A stretch of DNA of 64,000 bases from Alteripontixanthobacter sp. (GTDB taxonomy: Bacteria; Pseudomonadota; Alphaproteobacteria; Sphingomonadales; Sphingomonadaceae): positions 620,001 through 684,000 of the forward strand of contig JBDVPM010000008.1 of NCBI GenBank assembly GCA_039968605.1, in the 5' to 3' direction. A model generated the notes under the pieces. That model did no database searches. It worked only from the letters and a program-made list of their open reading frames with translations, and was not told the origin of the DNA. A program made the translations under genes and the position numbers. This document shows positions 54,597-62,735 of the stretch, piece after piece; positions within the stretch are counted from its first letter, which is position 1; the number at the start of each line of letters is the position of its first letter.

Positions 54597-54764
54597 TTAG
54601 TTGCCGGCCATCTTCGTCGACACGGTCGAGAAAGTGGTGGTCAGCTGGCCGCCGAGACCCTGCATCGCGGTGATGGCTGCGACGGCGATCAGAGCGGCGA
54701 TCAGGCCATATTCGATGGCAGTTGCGCCCTGTTCGTCACGGATCATTTTGTTAAAAAATTTCAT
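54597..54764 (-). CDS. flp: Flp/Fap-type pilin (55 residues)
   Basis: A short pilin subunit of the Tad/Flp system. It reads MKFFNKMIRDEQGATAIEYG, followed by a hydrophobic helix (LIAALIAVAAITAM) and a polar end (STVSTKMAGN). The G-ATAIEY site is the normal cleavage and methylation point of Flp prepilins. The ribosome site AGGAG lies six bases before the ATG. It is separated from the second pilin by 136 bases with its own promoter candidate. No tad/cpa assembly genes are seen in the window. Confidence 0.92.
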   Translation of the reverse strand: MKFFNKMIRDEQGATAIEYGLIAALIAVAAITAMQGLGGQLTTTFSTVSTKMAGN

Positions 54765-54822
54765 GGTCTACTCCTGGTTCAGTCTTCGTTACCCGACTCG
54801 TCCAGTCCGTCCGGATCGAGCA

Positions 54823-54852
54823 ATGTTAGAAATACGGGGTATGTGTTGACAA
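54823..54852 (-). promoter_or_regulatory. Candidate sigma-70-type promoter for the short Flp pilin
   Basis: On the minus strand TTGTCA (54847-54852) and TAACAT (54823-54828) are 18 bases apart. Initiation would fall near 54816, leaving a leader of about 50 bases before the pilin ATG at 54764. The fit is by eye; the region is AT-richer than its surroundings. Confidence 0.35.
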
Positions 54853-54900
54853 ATTCCTAAGGTACCCCGCCGGACCGGAAAAAATTCCGACAATCGCTGG

Positions 54901-55158
54901 TCAGCCGCCGCTGGTGCTGGAGGTGCTTCCGCCGCTCGAGCTGCTGCCGCTGGTGCCGCTATTGGTGGATGAGAGAATATCGCTTTTGACGCGGGCCCAC
55001 AGGCCGGTGTTTTCGTTCGCCACCGATTCCAGCGCGCCAACCATGGCGATGACTATAAGAGATACGATCAGGCCGTATTCTATCGCCGTTGCGCCGCGTT
55101 CGTCGCGGGCCAGGCGTTTCGCCCGGGTGGTGATCGTCTTGCTTATCAAATTGGCCAT
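54901..55158 (-). CDS. Flp-type pilin with a serine/glycine-rich tail (85 residues)
   Basis: A second pilin-like subunit with a longer N-terminal leader (MANLISKTITTRAKRLARDE), then the cleavage region RGATAIEYG and a hydrophobic helix (LIVSLIVIAMVGAL). Unlike the 55-residue pilin it ends in a low-complexity stretch of about 22 residues made almost only of Ser, Gly and Thr. Such a tail could be glycosylated or serve as a flexible tip. It could be a minor pilin or a variant subunit. ATG 55158 is preceded by GGGGA about ten bases upstream. It is divergent from the mutT gene. Confidence 0.85.
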   Translation of the reverse strand: MANLISKTITTRAKRLARDERGATAIEYGLIVSLIVIAMVGALESVANENTGLWARVKSDILSSTNSGTSGSSSSGGSTSSTSGG

Positions 55159-55245
55159 TGTCAGGGATTCCCCATATGCCGCGTCCATGGATTGGAAAGT
55201 GCCTGCCAAAGGGCCGTTAAGAAAAGGTTTCAAAAGCCCCGTCGC

Positions 55246-55668
55246 ATGGAAAATTTTCCGACAACGATGCCCGTAGTGGCTGCCGCATTGCAGGATGCGG
55301 CGGGCAAATGGCTGATGCATCGCCGTCCGCCGGGCTCGCATCATGCGGGCCTATGGGAATTTCCCGGTGGAAAGGTGGAAAACGGTGAGAATCCGCCATT
55401 CGCGCTGGCTCGCGAGATCGCGGAAGAGACCAGCATCGTGTTAGATCCCGCCGATCTTCAACCTGCCGGTTTCGCTTGGCAAGGGGCTGAAAACGGGCGT
55501 CCGGCCATTGTCATCATGCTTTACACCGCTTCGCACTGGCGCGGAGAGCCCATGGCGCTTGAGGGCGGGGAACTGGCATGGTTCGATGCAGGCGAGATCC
55601 ACCATTTGGCCAAACCGCCACTCGACCTGGCATTGGTGCAGCAATTGTTGGGCCGCCGACGAAGTTAG
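55246..55668 (+). CDS. mutT: MutT-like Nudix hydrolase (8-oxo-dGTP diphosphatase type)
   Basis: Removes oxidised nucleotides such as 8-oxo-dGTP before they enter DNA. The 140-residue protein has the Nudix box at about residues 41-64: GGKVENGE, then REIAEETSI, where a Ser replaces the Gly after EET. The N-terminal HRRPPGSHHAGLWEFPGG is typical of MutT itself rather than other Nudix enzymes. ATG 55246 and ATG 55267 are both possible; the longer product is given. It lies just before tRNA-Arg. Confidence 0.86.
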   Translation: MENFPTTMPVVAAALQDAAGKWLMHRRPPGSHHAGLWEFPGGKVENGENPPFALAREIAEETSIVLDPADLQPAGFAWQGAENGRPAIVIMLYTASHWRGEPMALEGGELAWFDAGEIHHLAKPPLDLALVQQLLGRRRS

Positions 55669-55724
55669 CGCGCAACAGGGATTGCCAAGCCGAACACCGC
55701 CCCCTATGTGCCGCCCTCCAATGC

Positions 55725-55801
55725 GCGCCCGTAGCTCAGCTGGATAGAGTACCTGACTACGAATCAGGGGGTCGGAGGTTCGAATCCTTCCGGGCGCGCC
55801 A
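55725..55801 (+). tRNA. tRNA-Arg (anticodon ACG)
   Basis: A 77-base cloverleaf with encoded CCA. The acceptor stem is GCGCCCG/CGGGCGC (55725-55731 with 55791-55797), followed by discriminator G. The D arm reads GCTCAGCTGGATAGAG, and the anticodon stem CCTGA/TCAGG encloses loop CTACGAA (anticodon ACG). The T arm contains GGTTCGAAT. ACG reads CGT, and after A-to-I editing CGC and CGA. An intrinsic terminator follows directly. The 3' half of tRNA-Arg genes is a common integration site, and unusual genes begin just beyond. Confidence 0.97.
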
Positions 55802-55809
55802 TCAACAAA

Positions 55810-55834
55810 CCCCGCCCTGTCGGCGGGGTTTTTT
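55810..55834 (+). terminator. Intrinsic terminator after tRNA-Arg
   Basis: CCCCGCC (55810-55816) pairs with GGCGGGG (55822-55828) around a five-base loop, followed by six Ts. It would end the tRNA transcript. The 119 bases from here to the large minus-strand gene hold no feature I can support. Confidence 0.9.
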
Positions 55835-55953
55835 GTGGTGTTGGTCGGCACCCGGAGGGACTGATCCGCAGCGGGCTAACATTGCGCCCTCCAGACCTAG
55901 CTGGCGGCCCCGTTGACCCTAGGGACCCTGGTGAGCACTCCGCCTGTCTGCTT

Positions 55954-58900
55954 CTATGGCCGCGCGCCTATGAGCCCGCCGATCAAGCCGGTCCAATCGG
56001 TTGCCGCGCTCACTGCGGGGTTCCACACCTCTTTGTCTGCTGCCGAGGTTGGATCGGCCTTGGGGCTGTAGGTGGACGGATTGGCCCGGCCGAAGCCGCC
56101 ACCTGCATTGAGCGCCTTGGCGGCCTCTATCATCTCGCGCGCCGTGTGCGGCACGAAGTCAGCATCAATCCCCAACATTGCCCCTGCCAGCGCGGCGCGT
56201 GCCTCGGCGACCGCCCGGGGCCGGCCATTCTCCAGCAATTCGTCAAACAATGCGGTCGATAGCGCGCTGTCGAAAGTCAGCCCCCGTCGCCAGCCGTGTG
56301 CAGCGCCGGTCAACATGACCGCATCATCCACCACCAAAGTGGTCGATGCCATATAAAGAGAGCGGCCCGGGCCGGCTGTGGGGCTGACCCATACGACCCG
56401 GTCTTTCGCCGCTGCCTTCAAGGTCTTGAGCGCACCCTTGAGTGCGGATTTGCGAATCTTGTCCAGATTGAGATCTCGGTCTGGCAGGTGTTTTGCAGGC
56501 AGAATGAGCAGACAGTGAAGCGCCTTGTTCTCGGTCAGCCGGTCTGTCAGCGCCTCCAGCAATTCGATATCGCCTCCCGGACGCACGAATTTCTCGCCGT
56601 CGATCGCCGGTGTTTGCAGCCAGACCAGATCCTGCGCCCGCCCGATCGCGGCAATCGCCGCATCGGCGAATCCTTGCGAACCATTGCGATATTTGTGCAG
56701 CACCCGGTCAAACGCAGCCGCAGCAATGCTGTCTACGACATTAGTGCCAGCAGTAAGAGCATCGGTGGTCGGCGGACCGGGTAGCGAACTGAGCACAGCA
56801 TCGATTTCCTGTTTGATGCCCAGATTGGCGGGGTCCGGATTGTCCCATATCAGCCCGGGTTCGACGCTGGCGGGAATCCCCCCCATCAGAAAATGGCCAT
56901 GGGTGCCTTTTTTACAGGTTTCCAATAAAACCGACCAAGGACCGGGGTCGGTTACCGCCGTTGCCGGGACGATTTCTGTACCCATCGTGGTGATGAAGCC
57001 AGTCAACCCGTCGACCGCCCGTTCGCGCATGATCAGTCGCAGCTGATCTGCCGCCGGTCCGGCAAAACCGGTGCCTTCGCCATGCACTTCAGAAGCGGCG
57101 CTGACGCCGGGATGGCCGAGTGCGGCGGGCGGCGCCTCATGATATTTATCACGCCCCGGTGCCGCACCGACGAGGCCGGTGTTGTTGCCCGTATCGTAAA
57201 CCGCCAGATCGTGCATGGATTGACCGATACTGGCCGAATGGAACCCGCCACCATGGACCAGCTGCGCACCGTTTGGACTATCGCCATTTTCGAGATCGCC
57301 TGTGGGCGTTTTCAGGAATGGCGGTTCCCGGGTAACGATAATATCGTCGACACCAGCTTGGTTTGCCAGCGCGTCGCTGACATCTTCGGCGCGCAAGCTG
57401 TCAGGGTCGATCTTTGTATACGTGACGGATGGCAAGCTCCCTTCGACTGCGAAAACCTTCGATCCGGGCGGGATCGCATTGGTGGCGGCTGCCACTAGAC
57501 CGCCGGTTTGCGGGCAATAGATTGTTTGCGAAGGGGACAAGGCATCGATCGCAACCTTGCCGCTGGGCGCGCAAGCCGGGCGGTTGGCCCGGCGATCAAC
57601 ATAGAGGCGCGATCCGGCGTCGGTGACGATCAGCGCATCGAAGCTGAAGCGCACGGCGCTGCTGCCATCTCCATTGGTCCCGTCCGGCAAGGGCAGCGCA
57701 ACTAGCGCCGTTCCCGCAGCATCGGCCAGCGCAGCCGCGCCGGTTAGCCGTTTCCGCCGGCCGGTTTCGACATCCCTTCCATGGGGCCACAGGCGAACCC
57801 AGCATCCGGGCGGAAGGCTTCCATCGAACCGGATAATGACCGATTGATCTTGCGCGACCCCAGCGGTGAGGCTGCCCGAACCGACAAGTTGATGCGTGTA
57901 GAACTGCGGGTTGTCTTCTACCTCATCTGCTCCGCGCAGATCGTCCCACTGCGGATCGAACGGATCGCCGCCCGCAGGTGTGCGCGCATTTTGGGGGCCC
58001 CAGAATTGATCTAGCTCGGGCGCGATAAGCTGCATATTTCCGCTACCAATTGCAAACTGATCCATCGCCTCGCGCGAAATGGCGTCCAGCGTTGGCAGGA
58101 ACAGTGGATCGGCGGTATTGCGAGCGGGCGAAATGCGCAGCCGGTCATCGGCCTGCGTGCTGTTCGCTGTCCTGGCCAGGCCGGTCGTCATCGCCTCTAT
58201 ATCGGTGATCGCAACCCTTAGAAAATCGCGCGTTAATGCCCCGGCATCGGCCCATCCGGCGAATGGTGCGGCGCTGTCCAGCGGTGAATATGGCCCGGCG
58301 GGCAACGGGGCGATACGCGCCAGCGGCGCGGTATCGGTGTTGGCATCGCTGGCAGCGGATATGGCAATCGCCGGGTTGGCATCGGCGGTGAACAGCACTT
58401 GCGAGGTGTCGATTGCGGTCAGATCGGTGAGATTAGCGGGATCGGCTGTGATTCGCGCCGCCAACGGTGCATCCAAAGGCCCTTCATGCGCGTTGACCAG
58501 ATGAACGATGTAGCCATCGGTGCTTGCTGCGACGCGCTGGCGCGCCGTATCGTCCGATGCCCAGAGATTGTCCCATTGCCGGTCAGCAAGATCGGTCCAC
58601 AAGGCGGCCAGCGAACCGGCATCGTAGGGACGGCCGCGGACATCGAACGCCCATAGCAACACATTCAATTCGGCTGCGCTGTCATTTTGCAACAGGCGGC
58701 GATCGTCGGCTTCTGCGCGACGCAGTATGGTTGCCGGCCGTTTGGCGTTTTTCAACCCGCCATCATCGGCTAGCCCTACGAAAGCGGCCTTTTCGCCACT
58801 GTTTCCCAGACCGCCCATAATATCCTTCAGATCAAAGCTATCCAGATCGGGCAAGATGGCTTCCAGCTCCGTCACATCGCCAATGATCTGCGGTGTGATC

Positions 58901-59313
58901 TCCAGTGCTATCCGGTCAATTACGGGGCGGGTCATTTCACCCGCGGTGGCGGCCGCAGTGCTGTCTGCACGCGGAGCGGCTTGCGCCAGCGCCCCCAGAC
59001 GCTGCGCTACTTCCGGCAGTAGAGTGAACAGCAGCACCATCGAATCATCGGCAAACGCCGCGCTGCCATCGGCCTGGCGCAGCGTTGCCAATGCCTTAGG
59101 GCGATCAGCTGCCGCGACGAAATAGCTGAGCGTACCATTGGCCGGGGCATTCCATATTGCGCCAATGGGTATGGCAACCGGGCATGCGAGCGACTCCCGC
59201 GGCTGGGGTATCGGTCCCAGATCGGCGGAGTTGCTGTTCGAAGTTTCGAACCACGCGCCCAGCTGCGGCGAAGAAAGGCCCAGCGTGGCCGGATCGGGGG
59301 TGAGGTCAACCAT
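55954..59313 (-). CDS. Large protein of unknown function with degenerate phospholipase-D-like C-terminus
   Basis: An 1119-residue protein, last gene of the minus-strand operon. It lacks a visible signal peptide (MVDLTPDPATLGLSSPQLG). Most of it matches no family I know: an alanine/aspartate-rich first 450 residues, then a beta-rich part (SVIIRFDGSLPPGCWVRLW, around 500-600). From about residue 870 it resembles one half of a phospholipase-D fold: FADAAIAAIGRAQDLVWLQT, then TLVVDDAVMLTGAA and a WRRGLTFDS-like strand. In the usual HxKx4D motif the His and Lys are replaced (ASTTLVVDD, near residues 989-997), so catalysis is unlikely. ATG 59313 has AAGGGA upstream. It may bind rather than cut a lipid or nucleic acid; role unknown. 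Confidence 0.7.
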   Translation of the reverse strand: MVDLTPDPATLGLSSPQLGAWFETSNSNSADLGPIPQPRESLACPVAIPIGAIWNAPANGTLSYFVAAADRPKALATLRQADGSAAFADDSMVLLFTLLPEVAQRLGALAQAAPRADSTAAATAGEMTRPVIDRIALEITPQIIGDVTELEAILPDLDSFDLKDIMGGLGNSGEKAAFVGLADDGGLKNAKRPATILRRAEADDRRLLQNDSAAELNVLLWAFDVRGRPYDAGSLAALWTDLADRQWDNLWASDDTARQRVAASTDGYIVHLVNAHEGPLDAPLAARITADPANLTDLTAIDTSQVLFTADANPAIAISAASDANTDTAPLARIAPLPAGPYSPLDSAAPFAGWADAGALTRDFLRVAITDIEAMTTGLARTANSTQADDRLRISPARNTADPLFLPTLDAISREAMDQFAIGSGNMQLIAPELDQFWGPQNARTPAGGDPFDPQWDDLRGADEVEDNPQFYTHQLVGSGSLTAGVAQDQSVIIRFDGSLPPGCWVRLWPHGRDVETGRRKRLTGAAALADAAGTALVALPLPDGTNGDGSSAVRFSFDALIVTDAGSRLYVDRRANRPACAPSGKVAIDALSPSQTIYCPQTGGLVAAATNAIPPGSKVFAVEGSLPSVTYTKIDPDSLRAEDVSDALANQAGVDDIIVTREPPFLKTPTGDLENGDSPNGAQLVHGGGFHSASIGQSMHDLAVYDTGNNTGLVGAAPGRDKYHEAPPAALGHPGVSAASEVHGEGTGFAGPAADQLRLIMRERAVDGLTGFITTMGTEIVPATAVTDPGPWSVLLETCKKGTHGHFLMGGIPASVEPGLIWDNPDPANLGIKQEIDAVLSSLPGPPTTDALTAGTNVVDSIAAAAFDRVLHKYRNGSQGFADAAIAAIGRAQDLVWLQTPAIDGEKFVRPGGDIELLEALTDRLTENKALHCLLILPAKHLPDRDLNLDKIRKSALKGALKTLKAAAKDRVVWVSPTAGPGRSLYMASTTLVVDDAVMLTGAAHGWRRGLTFDSALSTALFDELLENGRPRAVAEARAALAGAMLGIDADFVPHTAREMIEAAKALNAGGGFGRANPSTYSPKADPTSAADKEVWNPAVSAATDWTGLIGGLIGARP

Positions 59314-59332
59314 GAGATATTCCCTTTGCGGC

Positions 59333-62300
59333 CTAGACGATATATTCGGTGGTGGGACTGCGGCGACCCAGCGGATCGATCACGAAAGTCCGCAAAATGG
59401 TTCCGGACGGCAGGAACAACGTGGCATCATCTGGATCGCCCGCCACGGTGAAGCCCAGTTCTGCATCGGCAGCGCGGCGCATTACCGGTTCTGAACGCCC
59501 TGCTGGCCGAACGCGGTCAACCGCCACGGTCCAAGGACCGAAACTGGTGGGCACCAGGTTTACCGGGTAGGAAAAATCCAGCTCCAAACCACTCGTTCCC
59601 ACGCTTTGCACAGTGCCGCGATCGGCCACCAATGTGGGTGCTGGCGGATCGCCTTCGGGCACGACATCCAAAGTGCCGGGCGCGCTAGGCTTGCTCCACA
59701 AACCCGGCACCGGACCATCGCTGGTGGCGGCGGATCCGGGTTCCGGCGCGCCCTGCGCCTCGGCCAGCCAGGCATATTTCACAAACGGCATGAACCGCGC
59801 CGATGGCGCGATATTGGCGGCTCCCAAATCGCGGTAGGTGGCCGTTTGCAATCCCGTATCGGGATCAACTCCATCAAATGGCACGGTTGCAATTACCGGA
59901 TTGCGTAGCGGATCGCTGACGCCGGAACGAGTGCGCCTAATGCGCGCCGATTGGGCATGGCTGACGCCGGGTCGAACGGTAATGGTCAGTTCAACCACCA
60001 GATCGGGCTCCGCGCCAATCCCTGGAACTTGCCGCGCGGTAATAACCGGGCGCGGCGGCGGATCGGAATTGGGTACCGCGTAGAACACCGTATCCACCTG
60101 CGTCAGATCGGGGCGCGATGCCGTCGCCGCAGCTTCGGCGGCTATCTTGTATCCTGCCAGGATCCGAAAGGAACCCGATAATGGATGGCGAAAGCCCAGC
60201 TGGCCAGGCGATCCTTCAACCGGCACCACCGCATCTTTCAACCGTTCAAACACCGATCCGGGGAAACGGTGTTGTTCATTCCGGAAAATAGTCGCCTTGG
60301 CTGCCGGATCGGCTGCCGCTGCAATATCCTTCAGTACCGATAGATGTTCGCTAGGCAGATGGCTGGCCAGCATTTGCAGCCGTGCCTCATCCTGCTCTTC
60401 CGCCGTGCCGCCTGTAACCGTCTGCAAATCAGCATCAATCTGCGCCGGGTTGGATACGCCATTGGTTTGCAGGATGCTGATCCGGCCCGCAGCGTTGGGC
60501 GCCGCATCGATCTGTTCCAGAATCTGTCCGGCAAAATCCTGATGCGTTTGGCGCAAATGTTCGTTCAACCGGTTCTCATCGGCAAAATACACCGCATATC
60601 GAGTGGCCGAGCCGGCATCGTTCCAGCGCCGTTCAACCCATGCCTGCCCGGTCGCATCGGGCCGGGCGGAATACAGCAGCATGTCTGGAATTGGTGTCTG
60701 CGCGGGCGGGTAGGGGTCATGCAACACCAATTCGGCAGGTTCCGAAGGCGCCGAAACCTGTCCTTCAACATCGTACCAATGGGCAATGATCTGCAGATTG
60801 GCGGAGCCCATGGGCGCCAGGGCCGGCCCGTCAAATTCAATTCGAACAGCGAGGCGATCATCCTTTGGCGCAACGGGTGGATTGGGATGTATGGAAACGT
60901 TTGCCGAGGCGGCCAGATCGAGCGGCAATCCGAAAGGTACCCCATCCACCGTAACCGACAGGCGGGCCAGCACAAGTTCATACGCACCCGGGGCCAAAGC
61001 GTCCTTATCGGGCATGGGGACGGTGGCGGTTACTCTACCAATATGGCTGCCGCTTGGAATTTCGGGCTGGCGATAGCTGGCCATCACTGTGGGGCGCGGG
61101 GGCAATGGGCGCGGCCCGGCTGCACCCAGCACGTCGGCCCAATCGGAATATCTTCCAAACCGGTCCATTTGCGCCGCATACATCTGGAACTCCTCCGCCT
61201 GTGTGGCGGGATCGCTCAGAAATGCATCGGGCAAGCCGCCCGCCGGAATAGGTGCGGAAAAGGGCCCTGGTTGCGGAATGCCCGGCAGAATCAGCGCGCG
61301 CCAGGTCTGACCGTTGGCTTCCACCTTGCTATTTTGCGGATACCAATTGGCCGAAGCGGGAAGCTGCCGGCGGGTGGCGGCCAAAGTGGCCCCCAGGGAA
61401 AGCCCTCGCACGCCGGTTTCGGTTACGCGCACATCCGGGGCGTCTTCCACAGGCAACCAATGTTTGTGCTCCGGCTCATCCAGCACGGGCGCGACCGGGC
61501 GCGCAAGCGGGGCACGGTGATCCGCCACGGCCACTGCCCCCAGGGCCAGGCAATTGCCACTTTCCAACGCAAACCCGGCACTGAAATTTTGATCAGCCAG
61601 AAACGGTCCAGCCTCGTTCATCCATAACTCTTCGACCATACGGGGTGAAAGCAGCCCGCCTTGCGCAATCGCAGCCTGCAATGGACTGGCAAAAACCTCT
61701 CCTCGCCCAAGCGAGGCGTCAACCACCCCGGACGGTGGATCACGAAAATAGGCGGTCAGGCGGTAAAGACTGAGAATGTGATTTGGACTGCGATTTTTGT
61801 CCTGATCGAGCGTTTTGTATCCGCAATAGCTGGCCATGCCGGGATCGGCCTGGCTTTGCAGGAACATTCCCAGCGTGCGAATTTTGACCTGCGCGCTATG
61901 GTCCGATGAGATATTGTATCCATTCTCATCCAGCAAATCCTTAACCAGCACCTGATCGAGCGGAGGTGGGGATGCGGTTATGAGTCTGTGGAGCGGCACC
62001 GCCAGCTCAGCGAAAAACGTGGCAATGCGGTCTTGTTCCTGGGCACGGGTGAAGTTGGGGGCGGCGAGAGGGCCGGGTGCCCCTTGCGTGTCCTGCAACG
62101 GCCTGCGGCGGGGCGATTGCGTGTGCCGACGCGCATCGCAAAGTGTTTCCCAATCGGGGAGCATGGCATAACGCGGCCCGCCCGCATGCGGAAGGTTGAG
62201 AAGATCGACCGTCCTATAGTTGATATCTTGCGTGTCTCCGGCGTTGATCCACCGCACGCCCGTCACGGTTCCGCGCCCGCGCAGGACGATCCGCACGATG

Positions 62301-62734
62301 CCATTGCCGCTAAACGAGATGGGCATGGCCCGGCGTTCGCCAATGAACACATCCTCGCTCGCAACGGAACGTCCATAGGCTTGCCCGGTGGGCCGATGAT
62401 CGCCGGAGGGGTCTATATCGATCTGCGCCCAGACCGCGTTGATCCCCGGTCCGGTGGGCAAGGTAACGGTAATCTCATCACGCGGACCGATAGCGAAGGG
62501 TGGTTTGCGCATGGTGTTGTTCTGATCGGTGAACAGCGCCTCATTACGCAGCACCAAATCGCCAAAATTTTTCGCAGTAATATCGGCTCTTTCAAGGATG
62601 AACGGCGCCACTGGCAGCGATAGCAGCGGATGATGATTCACCCTGACATGCGCACCATGCTGGGCATGGGGGTCGGAATTGTCGATGAACAGCGATTGCA
62701 GGTTCAACAATGTGGGATCGATATAGGCGTCCAT
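59333..62734 (-). CDS. Large multi-domain protein of unknown function with fibronectin-like segments
   Basis: An 1133-residue protein without a visible signal peptide (MDAYIDPTLLNLQSLFIDN). The N-terminal 200 residues are beta-rich (ITVTLPTGPGINAVWAQID, then RIVLRGRGTVTGVRWINAG). Residues from about 590 onward carry several beta-sandwich-like stretches. One is fibronectin-III-like (AWVERRWNDAGSATRYAVYF), and another runs through PDLVVELTITVRPGVSHAQ. A helical insert rich in Ala/Glu lies between them. It ends one beat before the 1119-residue gene (19-base gap) and begins one base after the stop of the gene upstream, with its ribosome site GAGGGA inside that gene. A structural or surface-binding role is suggested by the repeats only. 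Confidence 0.7.
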   Translation of the reverse strand: MDAYIDPTLLNLQSLFIDNSDPHAQHGAHVRVNHHPLLSLPVAPFILERADITAKNFGDLVLRNEALFTDQNNTMRKPPFAIGPRDEITVTLPTGPGINAVWAQIDIDPSGDHRPTGQAYGRSVASEDVFIGERRAMPISFSGNGIVRIVLRGRGTVTGVRWINAGDTQDINYRTVDLLNLPHAGGPRYAMLPDWETLCDARRHTQSPRRRPLQDTQGAPGPLAAPNFTRAQEQDRIATFFAELAVPLHRLITASPPPLDQVLVKDLLDENGYNISSDHSAQVKIRTLGMFLQSQADPGMASYCGYKTLDQDKNRSPNHILSLYRLTAYFRDPPSGVVDASLGRGEVFASPLQAAIAQGGLLSPRMVEELWMNEAGPFLADQNFSAGFALESGNCLALGAVAVADHRAPLARPVAPVLDEPEHKHWLPVEDAPDVRVTETGVRGLSLGATLAATRRQLPASANWYPQNSKVEANGQTWRALILPGIPQPGPFSAPIPAGGLPDAFLSDPATQAEEFQMYAAQMDRFGRYSDWADVLGAAGPRPLPPRPTVMASYRQPEIPSGSHIGRVTATVPMPDKDALAPGAYELVLARLSVTVDGVPFGLPLDLAASANVSIHPNPPVAPKDDRLAVRIEFDGPALAPMGSANLQIIAHWYDVEGQVSAPSEPAELVLHDPYPPAQTPIPDMLLYSARPDATGQAWVERRWNDAGSATRYAVYFADENRLNEHLRQTHQDFAGQILEQIDAAPNAAGRISILQTNGVSNPAQIDADLQTVTGGTAEEQDEARLQMLASHLPSEHLSVLKDIAAAADPAAKATIFRNEQHRFPGSVFERLKDAVVPVEGSPGQLGFRHPLSGSFRILAGYKIAAEAAATASRPDLTQVDTVFYAVPNSDPPPRPVITARQVPGIGAEPDLVVELTITVRPGVSHAQSARIRRTRSGVSDPLRNPVIATVPFDGVDPDTGLQTATYRDLGAANIAPSARFMPFVKYAWLAEAQGAPEPGSAATSDGPVPGLWSKPSAPGTLDVVPEGDPPAPTLVADRGTVQSVGTSGLELDFSYPVNLVPTSFGPWTVAVDRVRPAGRSEPVMRRAADAELGFTVAGDPDDATLFLPSGTILRTFVIDPLGRRSPTTEYIV

Positions 62735-62735
62735 G

